Source: Poronia punctata
Lineage: Eukaryota; Ascomycota; Sordariomycetes; Xylariales; Xylariaceae
Direction: 5' to 3'
Length of the DNA: 64,000 nt
Assembly (NCBI GenBank): GCA_022579005.1
Contig: MU401458.1
Coordinates: 1 to 64,000, forward strand
Below are positions 12,071 through 23,886 of this stretch, piece after piece. The first letter of the stretch is position 1. The number at the start of each line of letters is the position of its first letter. Under the pieces are notes generated by a model. It was not told the DNA's origin and searched no databases. It was given only the letters and a program-made list of their open reading frames with translations. A program made the translations under genes and the position numbers.

Positions 12071-14619
12071 TCGGTTGATAGATACTTGGTGTTGGCTGGC
12101 GGCCTCCATTCTTTTACCTTATCCCATTCCCCTGCGGCGTTTTCTGCATAATGTCTATTTTATCCATTGGCTTCGTTCATGACCTGAATTGCATGGCGAA
12201 GCAAGCATATCACGAACTGGCGTCTGCGCTCTGATACCATTGTTTTCTTCGGCATCACGGATTTCTTTTGTCAATCGTTGGTTTCAAACGAACTATCACG
12301 GATCATATCTCGGATCATCCAGACGTTTCCCAAATTCCTATGAGGAAGTAGGCGCCATACGCTACCCAGGCGAGGGCCACACGATCGCGACTCGAGTTAT
12401 CGGGACTTATTATCACTCAGTACATGGGAATGGTAACCTGCCAATGGTTCTTGCTTCCACCTTCTGTAACGCAACTTAAGCCCGGTATATATTGGGGTTG
12501 CTCATCTTTGCTTTTTTTGTCACGAGAACCGCGTCCATGTGTTGGGAAACAACGTCTTGACGAGGGCCTTCATCGTCTTAGGCGATATTGGCTGGTCGTC
12601 GATGGTGCTTCTGCTGTGCTGGAAGGGTAGTACGGCATAGCTGTTAGTTGGAGACTATCACGGAGCTGGTGCTGGGAGGTCTTATCAGTATGGTGGAATG
12701 GGCGGTCTTAGATATCCCGTTCTTTTCATTGTGTGGTAGGAAAGTTTGGTAGTCAGCCATGTAACTTATTGGGTTACTGGGACACGCTGATTAGGCGGAC
12801 ACGGAGAGGCAGTCCGTTCCAAGGCAGCACATATACATCAAGAAGGGCAAAAGGAAAGTAGCTGACGTTTGACAACTCGCTTGCTACCTTACCATTACCG
12901 TGCCTTTGATGTTGTATCTCTAGTAAAACCAAAAAAAGATTTTATTAAAAAAATGCAGAAGACGATCAAACAACTTGCTATTTGTCCGCATAGGACCTAT
13001 AGATATTGTGAAGGGTCACAAGAGTCCCTATGACGTAAGCTGTCGCATGCATCTTTCCATAGCAAAAGTTAAGAGATTCCATGTCTTCGGGCCCCTGCCC
13101 AAGGATTTCTTTTGCTATTGCAAGCCCAAGGGTCAACTTGGCGAAGATGAAACCGGGGTGCCGCAGGTTGACCTAAAGCACAAGCGGCCCGCATCTACCA
13201 ATTCTACAAGGGGTCAAATGAAAGAGGCCTCTAGCAAATCAACAAGGGAGACAAAACCATGTGACAGCTAGCTGATGCAAAAACTTTATTACTGACAAGC
13301 CCACGAGGCTGGTAGTTGGTCTAAAACATGTTGCCATGTGCACGTGGATATGAGGCTGCCGGCATGCGTCTGGCCAATATGGTTGATTTTTACATTATGT
13401 GGCTTGGGATTAGGGTAAGTCTTGAGACACACTTGGAGTCCATGTCTAATACCGTATATTACCATTATTAAAACGTAATTACCTACAATAATTGTCTAGC
13501 CCACGAGGAAGATAGACGAGAGGAGTTGTGGGCGTGTACGAGATAGGATTTTTGATACCCTGACAGCCTGACAGCCTGATTATGCACCTACGTACCACCA
13601 ACATCAACTACTAGATGCGTACATGTACATGTACTGTACGAGTAGTAGGAATGTTGGTTTTTCTGCGTCTCATCTGCAAAGAACAATAACCAATCCAAGC
13701 CAATGCATCCAACAGTGCGAGCCATCTCGTCACCCGCGTCCGGCTGCACGTCCGTTTCTTTAGCACGGGCAATGGCACCTTGTGGCTGGCCTGCGGGTGT
13801 TTACTCGTAAGGCTTTAAGCGGAGGTTTTAGGTACCTGGACCCCTGAACCCGCGCTTGCTACGCTGCCGAGCCCCACAATCTAACCTACTAGCCTTGGCT
13901 AGGGGAAGCGTTTAACCTAGCCCGTGCCTAGGTGTACACACCCCAGGTTTCAACTCCAGCCAAACAACAAGGAGGAACGTACTCGTATGCGTACAGCGTA
14001 TCAATATCCATCATGGCCTTCATCTTGTGTTCCCTTTTGTGTACAGTGAGAGGGCGCCAAAAAGGTAAGCAAATACCTCGCAGGTAGGTACTAGTCTACA
14101 TGTCTACCAACTACCTACCTATGTACCTATGTCACCTCTTGTTTCATGGTTTCGTGTTCTCTTGCTGGTGACTCTGACTGTCTGGATCTGATTCCACTTT
14201 GGCTCACGTCAAACGGCCAGTGGATGTAGGTAGTGGCCCTGGTCGATCGCCCAGGTTTGCTAGGCACCCAGGCAGAAAGGCACCAGGACAAACAAATAGG
14301 TACCTTCCAAAGGTTACACACACTCCTTTGGTACAATAACTTGTCTTTCTTTCTCCTCCCGTGAGCTCTTTTGTCTCTTCCTAAACCAGGTACAGCTTAC
14401 TTCTCTCTTTCAAAGTCTCCGGTGGTCTACTTCCTTTATTATTGTCCACCTGCTCTACTCGTTCCTCATTATTGCCTGCTCACTTTGGTGTCTTGGCGAT
14501 ATTAAAACTCCAAGGGACCCCACCATCGTCACCAGCCAGCTCCCCCTCCATCAGCTTCCCCGGACGCGCCACGCTAGTTCTGGAGAACTTAAGAACATAA
14601 TCAACCTCCTTTATTAGTC
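12071..14619. other. Intergenic, no supported gene
   Basis: About 2.5 kb between two plus-strand genes. A 98-codon frame at 12975-13271 starts at a non-ATG codon and resembles nothing known to me, so it is not called. Three copies of the TACTCGTA/TACGAGTA octamer occur at about 13637, 13802 and 13980. The last ~300 bases are pyrimidine-rich leader-like sequence for the eIF4E-family gene. Confidence 0.6.
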
Positions 14620-15557
14620 ATGGCCGCGCGACCGAGTCTGTTTACGAGAGGCCTCTCCTCTCTCGCCCAGAGCACCGATGCGAATTCGCCAAGTGTCAGC
14701 TCACCGGCTGAACAACGAGACGATGCGCGACGGAATTTCCTGAAAACGATGCGTCCGCTGCCTATCCAGCACTATTGGAATGTTTGGTTCGACAAGTAAG
14801 TCCCATCGGTGTGCTAAGATACAGCAGAAGAACACACGCTCTTCAATCGTGACCTACATTGTGGCAATCGCCGCTAACAGGAGTGTTCCCCGTAGACCGC
14901 CCAAGGAGCAGAAGCCCGAAGATGGCGACTACCAATCTTCACTGGAACAGCTAGGCACGCAGATCGAATCGGTCCAAGACTTCTGGCGATATAACAACAA
15001 TACCCCAGTTGACCAGATCAAGATGCGCGAATCTATATACCTATTCAAAAGCGGTTTCAAGCCCATCTGGGAAGACCGTCGTAACCTTCAGGGAGGGAGC
15101 TGGACCTTTCGAGTGCCTAAGAACATAGGGCCCGACTTTTGGACGAGGATCCAACTAATGGCGATTGGAGAATCCCTGCAGGAGGCACTAGCCGAAGGTA
15201 AGGAACTCGCAGTCTTTATAGCTTATTTGAGCATGTCGAACATTTATATCTAATGCTCATGCAGGAGACCAGATTTGCGGTGTCGGGCTATCAGTCCGAT
15301 TCAACTCACATCTCATCTCCATATGGCACCGCGATTCTACTAAACAAGCCTCCATCGACGGCATGCTCGCGGCCGTGCTCAAAGAGCTGCCAGAGGAAAT
15401 GCGACCCAAGTCGGACAACTATTTCTATAAGAAGCATTCGGACCATGCTGGCTTCAAGGCACCCCCAGGCTTCCAAGCCGTTTTAGATTCTCAAAAGAGA
15501 GCTCAAGAAGCGGCTGCCAAGAAGAATGCAGATGCAGCTGCTGCATCGACCGAATAA
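14620..15557 (+). CDS. eIF4E-family cap-binding protein (4EHP/class II-like)
   Basis: Three exons (14620-14795, 14896-15197, 15265-15557) give 256 residues. The eIF4E core is clear: HYWNVWFDK, a Tyr in DYQSSLEQLG before SVQDFWRYNNN, then FKPIWEDRRNLQGGSWTF, FWTRIQLMAIGE and DQICGVGLSVRFN with ISIWHRDS. The Tyr where canonical eIF4E has the first cap-stacking Trp is typical of class II (4EHP/eIF4E2), while the double Trp in YWNVW resembles class I. The second cap-stacking Trp (IWED) is present. The tail is Ala/Lys-rich. Family role: binds the mRNA 5' cap in the cytoplasm, either for initiation or, for class II, usually repression; which applies here is not shown. Introns are 100 and 67 nt with GTAAG donors. 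Confidence 0.92.
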
Positions 15558-16720
15558 GACCCCCCTAGGCCGGCTACACGGTCATTTTCTGTAGGACGGT
15601 AACTGTGATTATTACCTACAGGGAGCTCTGGGCGTTTTTGGTTTTGTTTCTCCCTGGCTTGACTTTGACATCGAGCTTTGTACAGCACATTTCTGGAGCC
15701 GGTAAGGATGTCCCAAAGCAACCAGGGCTTTCAACTAACGATAGAAAGACAAACAAATTTGCATTCAATTAGGCGTTGGCAAAGGATCTACTAGCAGTAG
15801 ATATATGAATCGAACTATTCATATAAAGTATTTGAGCGTGAAACATGGCTATGGTGACAGCGTGACAACTCCCTGTTCATGCACCAATACCCGGCGCCAG
15901 TTACTTAACTATTAGATCCCTTGCTTTTGAAATTTCTAAGCTACTTGCCTAGGTTACGTCTTTCTACCGGCTGATATATATACGCAGCCTCATCTTTGCC
16001 TTTCAAAACTTATGGAGGTTGAGTTGGATACCTGTGTTTTTTTTTTACATGCTTCGCTTTGCACGGGGGAGAGAGTGGTACAAGTCTGTCGACGACAAAC
16101 CCCTGAGTAAAGTGTGAGATGTATAGAATTGCGACCCCCCCCCACCACCCACTTTCTCCCGAGCTTTATTCCAAAGTGCGTTGAATCTAGTCAAGGCCTC
16201 TCCCAGCCCTGAGATCTATTTTTCAAGGCGTATCGTGTCTCGCAACCTAGAGGTCATCTCTCTCAGTATACGAATATTGTCCTTCCAGTCCTCTCAGACA
16301 CTTTCATCGGCGGTGGCTTCAAAAAAAATTATACTCCCTGACAAGAACGTAAGGGAACCGGCTTTGGCCTGGTTACCTTCACAGCACCTCTGGACGGCCA
16401 GGGGGGAGGTAATGCCTAGGATGCACACACTTTGCGTTTGTGTGAGTTTTCCGACCTCTGCCACTCGTATACCAGTGCTTGTCTGTGATATTTGGTAGAG
16501 CGAGGTAAAGGCAAGGCATATGGTATGTCAGTTTGAACCTGCAAATATTAATTTAGTTACATTAGTGATGGTTTAATCTAGCCACTTGCCGTGGTTTTCA
16601 GAATTCCCACCCATCCAAACAACCTCCATCCTGCTCCCCTGCTCCCCTGCTCCCGACAAACACGTAATTTACCTACCTATTTTCATCCTGGCTTATTCCT
16701 TTTCTTCTTTTCTCCTTTGC
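15558..16720. other. Intergenic, convergent 3' regions
   Basis: Lies between the 3' ends of the eIF4E-family gene (+) and the EF-hand gene (-). It holds short T and C runs (about 16040 and 16135). A 105-codon frame near 16181 has no family resemblance. Nothing else is supported. Confidence 0.6.
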
Positions 16721-17521
16721 TCACTTCCAAGCACCAGCCCTCCTCATAACCTCCTCAAACTCTCCCCTAGAAACGCCACGACCGACACCAGCCCCACCAT
16801 TCGCCTCAAGGATCATATCGCGGAGAAGAGCCTCGTCGACGTCTTGTTTGAGAGTCATGGCTATTCTTTTGAGATGTGCTAGTGTAAGTGTCTCTCCCTC
16901 CTGACTACTACTATTACTACCGGTACTAGCACCACCACTGGTGAATAACCGGAAAGCTTCATCGACTTCTGCTGGATCTGGCCCCCCTCCACCATCATCC
17001 CGCTGGTGCATCTTCAATGCGCAGATGGCTAGGAATGGTTCGTATGTTGCGTGGCCCTCTTCGTCTGGGTCCATTATGGAGAGGAATTCTTGGAGTTCGG
17101 GTTTCGTTGGGGGGAGACCTAGGGCGCTGGGTAAGGTTTAGAAGTGAGTTTTGTTTTCTGATGAGATATTCCAGCTGAAAATGCATGTATGTGTGTGTTT
17201 TTCTATCATACAAAAAAATAAAGAAAAAAACTCACACCATAGCCCGTCTAACATCCTTGGTCGGTATGACACCTTCCTTCTCGCCATCCATGGGTTCGGC
17301 AAAAAGAGCAAAGGCTTCCTTGATCTCGCGCTCCTCTCGGGCTGAGATGTTGTGTTCTTTGGCGAGCTTGGATTGTCGCTCCTTTGGCGCTTCGCCGCTT
17401 TGTGCTGCTGTTGCTGCTTTGCGTTTTGGGGGCTTGAATGACGTGTTAGTAAAGGAATATATATGTCTAGTCTTGAGGTTTTGGAAGGGAATTGCGAGTA
17501 CAGTTGTTTATTACATACCAT
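16721..17521 (-). CDS. EF-hand (calmodulin/centrin-fold) protein
   Basis: Three exons on the minus strand: 17519-17521 (the ATG alone), 17236-17432 and 16721-17126; 201 residues. The first intron starts directly after the start codon (GTATGT donor), and exon 2 supplies PPKRKAATAAQSGEAPKERQ. Two EF-hand pairs are recognisable (EIKEAFALFAEP with loop DGEKEGVIPTKD, FLSIMDPDEEGHATYEPF, then VDEAFRLF and LLRDMILEANGG), but the loops lack several standard Ca-binding residues. A basic N-terminus could direct nuclear entry. Family proteins act as structural partners (for example centrin/Cdc31); a Rad33-like role is possible but unproven. The neighbour downstream on the same strand is the Zn2Cys6 regulator's end-to-start neighbour, with no functional link visible. 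Confidence 0.82.
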
Positions 17522-17524
17522 GAT

Positions 17525-17540
17525 TTGTGTGTGTGTGTGT
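17525..17540. repeat. (GT)n microsatellite
   Basis: A short TG dinucleotide run just upstream of the EF-hand start codon (gene on the minus strand), so within its presumed leader or promoter. Confidence 0.8.
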
Positions 17541-17844
17541 TCTTATTGGTGTTCAGGGATGGTTATGAGGAATGAGAGAAGGTTGTCTTATAGTGAGTGA
17601 GCTTCGATGAGGGAGAGTGTGATGTCGTAGGTCTGGATGTATATTGCTTTAAACGTTATTACTCATGCAAGTATGCGATTTACTTGCTCTATGTGGATAG
17701 TTGGTTTTTTGGCACGGACGAAACAATGGAAGCATTCGAGTAAAGCAGCTCTTTCTAACTTGAAAAGAGTGACAAGGAATCAGTGTGAGGCGCTGAAGAG
17801 ATACATATCTTATTCGCCTGTAAAATTAAGCTTCACCATGCCTC

Positions 17845-19353
17845 TTAATGCTTAAACTTGACAAATAGCCCATCCAGCTTCGAGGCCCATTCGACAGGCA
17901 AGATCTTGTATATGCATCTTATTTGCCATTCTCCCGCTTTCCCAATCAGCCATACATTCTCGAAATCAACCCACAGAGACATGAAGTGGGCTAATATGAC
18001 CAATGCACGAGGCCGCCTCTCTTCGATGAACTTGCTGAACTCGATGGGGACCCAGACTGCAAATCCCCCTAGCCTCCTGGCGATGGCGGCTTGGGGCTCC
18101 TTACGGTCTATTGCATTCAATACACTGCATGTATAGCCTAGTGCGTGCTCATATACCGTCCGTACTCCCTCGTCGCTTAGTTCCCGGTCTGACCGGGCCT
18201 CGATCGAAGTAGGGTGAGAGGGGTGGTCGAGCAGCCAGGCCAGAGGTGAATAATCGGTTAGAACCGTGTCTTCGGGCTCGCGCATGATTGGGGGATGGCT
18301 CACAAACTTCCCAATGATGCTATTGTGTTCGGCCTTGAGCTTCTTGCTTGCCTTGTTAAAGACCGAACCGGCACCGTGGCCCATGTAGAGCCACTGCAGA
18401 GGCGGTTCCCACGGGTCCAGGGACAATGTCTGTACCAAGGCCAAGGAGTGAGCGACTATTCTAAGGGCCGTGAAGCAGATGTAGTCGAGCAGCTTAGGGC
18501 CTGCGTTGGGAATCTCGTCGATGTCGCGACGCTGTTGTTTGCTGCACATGAGCTGGTACGTCTGCTGCAGCTTGATGAGTTCGTCTCGTTCTTGTTTGTC
18601 GGTGCTCCGGGTCCACATGTGCAGTGCGGAATGCGCCAGTTCTATGTAGAGAAGACCGCACCGGCCCTGCTTCTGCGCGAAGGAGATGGCCATGTTAGGG
18701 ACTTCCTCGACCCACATATGTAGCGTCTCGGGTTCCTGAGGTTCCAAAAACGGCTGCTTCATCCAAGTCTGGCTGTTGTGCAACAACCGTAGCTCCCATA
18801 ATCTCCGCCATGCGTTATCCGGCAACTCCACATCGGAGTCGCTGTCGTCAAGGTGCATGGCAGGGTTAGATGGATTAGGGGAGGGGATGACGAAGCCAGA
18901 GCCCGGCGATGACTGGACATGAGTTGAATCCCTGGAGGGACAGTTGGCATCGGCGGCGGGTAAGATGAACGGTCTTGTCTCGGCCCGATCCGGCTGTTTC
19001 GACGAAGCCGACTGCTGCTGCTGTCGTGTCGGATACACGCATTCTACCGAATGCCTTGAACAGCTCCGGCAGCTCGGACGTACCTCATCACACTAGGTAC
19101 CACAAATCGGTGTTAGCACGTTAGGTATCAAATCGCCCCCGGTGCCGTGCGTGCCGGACGTAGTGGGGTTCGGGTCGGGTCCACGGGAAGAAATGCCAAT
19201 GCCGCCTAGCGCCGGGACGAAAACCCAACATGAACAGGGTTCTTTTCTTACCTTTACTCTCCGCTGTTTGCATCGCAGGCAGCCATTCCGCGATTTCTTG
19301 TGATACAAACGTGGAACACCCGATCGGGATCCCAAGTTGATTGAAGCTTCCAT
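17845..19353 (-). CDS. Zn(II)2Cys6 transcription factor (Upc2-like class)
   Basis: Two exons on the minus strand: 19252-19353 and 17845-19092, joined across a 159-nt intron; 449 residues. The intron splits the zinc cluster: exon 1 ends CLRCKQRRVK and exon 2 begins CDEVRPSCRSCSRHSVEC, giving a perfect CX2CX6CX6CX2CX6C motif at residues 25-52. The ATG at 19353 precedes HKKSRNGCLRC, the usual spacing in the sterol-uptake-control-like (Upc2/fungal-specific) group. The rest is a helical regulatory region with no catalytic motif. Such proteins bind DNA in the nucleus; target genes cannot be told from sequence. There is no cluster of metabolic genes beside it. Confidence 0.88.
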
Positions 19354-20983
19354 TTCCCAATAACCTAACCTAGCAGCAAGCCGCACCGAATTCGCTCTAA
19401 TGTCCCGTCCGTCACCTCACCCGAGGCTGGACTATAAGATCCCACACTATCGTTTTGGGGCGAGAATAAGTATGGGTTATTAGGAGGTGGTGGGATATTT
19501 CCGATGAAAGATGGCGCTGATTTGGTTTCAACTGTGTTATACATAAAATTGAGTATATAGTGATACACGGTGTATATCTTTCTATCTAAAAACCCAAACA
19601 AAAGCGTAATGTTGGCAATATCCTACGAGTAAGGCCTCTTCATCCTACCTATTCGGTCTGGTCTTACGAGTACTCGTACAACAGCTCAGCCACTTTGTCT
19701 CTGTTTTGAGCAAGGAGGGACGACTATGTACGAGTATGTACAACGAAGATTATATTGTTTTCGATAAAAGAAGAAAAAACTGTCCTGAATAGGAAGCACT
19801 TATTGCCGTATTGAGAAATAAGAATCCTCACTCATTAGGAATCCCAGCTTACGAGTACTTGCCTACCGATATCGCCTGTAGGAGTATACCTCAAGTACAT
19901 ATAAGGCTGGACTGATTGGCTATAGGTAAAGTACCCATTAAGTGGCTTGTGTGTAAATTGTATGGCTTGCGCTGCTGCCTTGATGTATCGTACTCGTACA
20001 TGCAACAACCTTGGACTCGGAGCCCTATTCCTTCCAGTGTTGATAAAATAGGGCGCTCCAGATGTCAGGGTCACCTGGAGAGTTGGCCTGAGAGCTCTCT
20101 CGTACCTTGCATATGGCGACATGGCTCTGCCGCAAAAAAGCTTGTATGAGATGCTCTGCGGAAAAAGAAGACGTACGGCAAGTATATAACTGTTGTCGCT
20201 TTTTGGTCATTAGACCTACCAAAGTAAAGGAATAGTCACGGTTACTAGAACGGCCATGGTACCTAATATGTTGTAAGTAGGGCCTCTTTATCTGCCCACT
20301 CAAAGGTTCACGAAAGATGTGGATAATGTCTCCGTGGCCGGTTGTTCCCGGCTTTGGTGAAACCGCCCCCGGCCGCTTCTTCTTGTCACACGGGCTAACG
20401 GTGACGGGGCAGGACACGGGGGCGGGGTACATAACTCATGCTGCCTCATCTGAAATTTGGTTCTTTGTTGTTACATAGTAAAATAAATATTTCCGACGCT
20501 ATAGCAGAACCTCTATTTGTACATTCGCTACATATGCAGGTGGTCTGCTATCTTCGGGAGAGCAGCTGGTCGGACTCGTAATTACCAGAGGCGTACATGT
20601 AGGTATTAGCCAGGGGTAAATAAAGTATCTTTATTATGGAGACACGGCTTATAGTGGTTCTCGGTACTTTCGACCAATCACCGTTGTCGCATTTTCGAAT
20701 TACAGAACTTTTCCCCTAGCAACAGCTCCGACGCCGGCTCCGTGGCGTGCTGGGGCGGAATCGAAGCCATCACCAACATCAACATTAGCTCTCCGTTCGC
20801 CGTCGACAGTAGCTTCCAGGGATCGACATATACGGAACCATTGAAGCCCAGTAGCGGGTGAATATACCCATCATGACCGCGCTTGTACGTTCAATTACTC
20901 AAGGCCGATGTTCTATCGTGCACCACTTTACCCTCCAGACACCGAAGAGTCTAGCTGACCATGCGACGCCTTAGCGGAGAGTC
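19354..20983. other. Divergent promoter region between the Zn2Cys6 gene and LYS4
   Basis: Contains six TACTCGTA/TACGAGTA octamers between 19624 and 19998, the first of two dense clusters in the window. A 135-codon frame on the minus strand (20025-20432) has no family resemblance. The right end includes a 33-codon upstream frame before LYS4 (listed separately). Confidence 0.6.
20873..20974 (+). promoter_or_regulatory. Possible upstream ORF of LYS4
   Basis: An ATG at 20873 opens a 33-codon frame (MTALVRSITQGRCSIVHHFT...) that stops ten bases before the LYS4 start codon at 20984. A second upstream ATG at 20961 opens a 120-codon frame overlapping LYS4 exon 1 out of frame. If the transcript starts before 20873, these could limit initiation at LYS4. 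Transcript start is unknown. Confidence 0.35.
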
Positions 20984-23886
20984 ATGGCCCTCAATGCCGC
21001 CGCCCTTGCGACGCGGCAGGCCCGGACGTCCATTGTTCACTCACGATTCTTGTCCGCGCCCGTGGTCCTTCGCTCCCGGACATATGCCTCGACCAAGGCC
21101 CTCCGGCAACATGCCTTTCAGTCGCAAACCGACGGCAATGCCAATTCGACCACCCTTCAGTCCCCTTTGCAATCCACTCCCCCAGCCAACCCACAGACCC
21201 TCACCGAGAAGATTGTACAATCCCACGCTCAGGGGCTTCGAGAAGGAAGAAAAGTCAAGACGGGAGATTATGTTACGCTGCGGTTGGTGTACACCTGATT
21301 CGGATACAAACGACTTGGGCTAACATTTCCCTACAACAGGCCGCATAAGAGCATGACACACGATAACTCCTGGCCGGTGATTACGAAGTACGAACCTACG
21401 CTCGCCTGATCACAATGGCACACGCTAATTGCCTATATAGGTATATGGAAATGGGCGCCATCTCGGTTAGCGATAATCGCCAGGTCGTCATGACGTATGC
21501 TGCCCTACTTTCTAAACCCTCCTGTGGTTCCTTGTTTACTGATTGCTCGCAGGCTCGACCATGATGTTAGCAACGAGTCGGAACAAAACTTGCGCAAATA
21601 CCGCCTAATCGAAGAGTTTGCCAAAAAGCATGGCATAGACTTTTGTATGATGGCATCTCTGTGTTCCCTCCCGCTCACGAATATGTCGAACCATGTTGGG
21701 CTGACTTTGACTTTGTAGATCCTGCGAAACATGGAATCGGACATCAAATCATGGTTGAGGAGGGCTACGCCTGGCCAGGAACCGTCACGGTTGCTAGCGA
21801 TAGTCACTCCAATATGTACGGTGGTATAGGGTGCCTCGGCACGGCCATCGTTCGGTCCGATGCCGCAAGCGTTTTGGCAACCTCTACGATATTTTGGCAA
21901 GTTCCGCCCATCGCCAAGGTTACATTCACGGGCCTCCTACCCCCGGGGGTCACGGGCAAAGATACGATTATCGCCCTATGCGCTATGCTCCAGTCCGACG
22001 TGCTCAACCACTGTGTTGAGTTCGCTGGGTCCGAGGAGACCATGGCCAGCATCCCCATTTCTGAACGCTTGACGATAGCCAACATGACAACGGAATGGGG
22101 AGCGTTATCAGGTATATTTCCGCTCCCACCAGTCTGCATCGCTCTCCTCTAACATGTTTTGGCAGGCCTCTTCCCTGTGGATAAAACGCTTATCCAATGG
22201 TATCGCGCTCGAGCCACCATCGCTGCCATGTCTGATAGCGCGACAAAAGACCGTATCAACCATAAGCGGATTGACGAGCTTTTAGAGAAGTCTCTAGTAG
22301 CTGACCCTGGGGCAAAATATGCCAAGGAATTCTATCTTAACCTGTAAGGACAAGCTGAACCCGGTGTCATGGAGCAATGTCATTCTAATATGGCGCAGAT
22401 CCACCCTTTCGCCCTTCGTTGCTGGCCCCAACTCGGTTAAGATTGCCCAGCCCGTTAGAAAACTCGAGGCCGAGGATATTGCTATAGACAAGGCATATCT
22501 TTTGAGTTGCACGAATGGCAGGAGCTCGGATTTTGCTGCTGCTGCTCGTGTCTTCCGTGAGGCTGGCAAAGATGGCCAACCCGCCAAGATTCACCCCCGT
22601 GTCAAGTTCTATCTAGCACCTGCCTCTATAGCGGAACAACAGGCGGCGGAAGAGGCCGGAGACTGGCAGGTCCTTGAACAGTCTGGAGCTACGTTGCTCC
22701 CGGCTGGTTGTGGACCTTGTATAGGTCTAGGACCTGTATGTGACATATGCCTCATGCCCCTGACCTCTTTTGCTCGGTACTAATTAGAAACAGGGCTTGC
22801 TTACGGATGGCGAAGTTGGCATATCGGCGAGTAACAGAAACTATAAAGGGCGCATGGGTAAGTCGACTCCCCGTTTTTTTACTCCCCCGACTTTCTACGT
22901 GATGCTAACGTGCTATTCAAGGTGATCCCAAAGCCCTGTGCTACCTGGCCAGCCCGGAGGTAGTCGCCGCTAGTGCTATCCAGGGTAAGATTGCCAGCCC
23001 AGGTTGGTACTTGAAGCCCGAGGGTGTCGAGAAGGTTATCATTGGTGAAGGCACCGGCGACTTTGAGGCCGACAAGGCTCGTTCGGTCGCGGACGCTTTT
23101 GATCGACTCATCGGTGAAATGGAGGGCATGATAGATGCTGCTGAAGGAGGGGCCGAGACACCAGCCGCCCCCGCCGCTTCCGAAGAGGAAACCCTGACGG
23201 ACGTTCTCCCCGGCTTTCCCGAGAAGATTGAAGGAGAAATTGTCTTCTGTGAGTTTCCGAGTTGATCGTTTAGGTATATCTGCTCTAACACTGGGACAGG
23301 CGACAACGACAACATCAATACCGACGGTATCTATCCCGGAAAGTACACCTACCAGGATGGCCTGACCGCCGACCAGATGGCCAAGGTGTGCATGGAGAAC
23401 TACGATACCGAGTTCGGCAAGATCATCAAGCCGAATGACGTGCTGGTGACCGGATTCAACTTTGGCTGTGGTTCTTCTCGTGAACAAGCTGCCACATCCA
23501 TCTTGGCCAATAACATCCCTCTCGTCGTTGCCGGTAGCTTCGGAAGCATCTTTAGCCGCAATAGTATGTACCCCCTTTATATCCCTTGCTTTTCACGATG
23601 TTAACCAACCCGGGGGATTACAGGCATCAACAACGCGCTTCTAGGGATTGAGCTCCCGAAGTTGATCGAGCGTCTCCGTGAGGCTTACAAGGATGATGCT
23701 GAGAAGACCCTAACTCGCCGTACAGGATGGAAGCTACTCTGGGACGTTCGTCGTTCCAAGGTTGTCATCACGGAGAAGGACGGCAAGACCTGGGAGCACA
23801 AGGTTGGTGAGATGCCCCCAAGCGTACAAGAAATCGTCGCAAAGGGAGGTATTGTGAAGTGGGTGCAATCTAAAATGCAGGCTTAG
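20984..23886 (+). CDS. LYS4: Homoaconitase, mitochondrial (lysine biosynthesis)
   Basis: Eleven exons: 20984-21282, 21340-21387, 21441-21494, 21553-21644, 21719-22111, 22166-22343, 22399-22735, 22794-22857, 22922-23248, 23300-23563, 23624-23886; 772 residues. It catalyses homoaconitate to homoisocitrate in the alpha-aminoadipate pathway, in the mitochondrial matrix. Residues 1-40 form a basic presequence ([20 protein letters not shown]). Family motifs follow: [49 protein letters not shown] and [10 protein letters not shown] (the cysteines are 4Fe-4S ligands), then [14 protein letters not shown] and the small swivel domain with [13 protein letters not shown]. All introns are 53-74 nt; two donors are non-standard in later positions (GTTGGT, GTACGA). 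Exon junctions restore conserved motifs throughout, so the model is firm. Confidence 0.95.

Noticed and set aside
12975..13271. 98-codon frame between MUB1 and the eIF4E-family gene
   Set aside because: Begins at a non-ATG codon, no recognisable domain, no splice context.
15558..16720. Possible small gene in the convergent region after the eIF4E-family gene
   Set aside because: The longest frame (105 codons) has no homology signal and lies in 3' sequence of both neighbours.
20025..20432. 135-codon minus-strand frame between the Zn2Cys6 gene and LYS4
   Set aside because: No family resemblance and no supporting start or splice signals.
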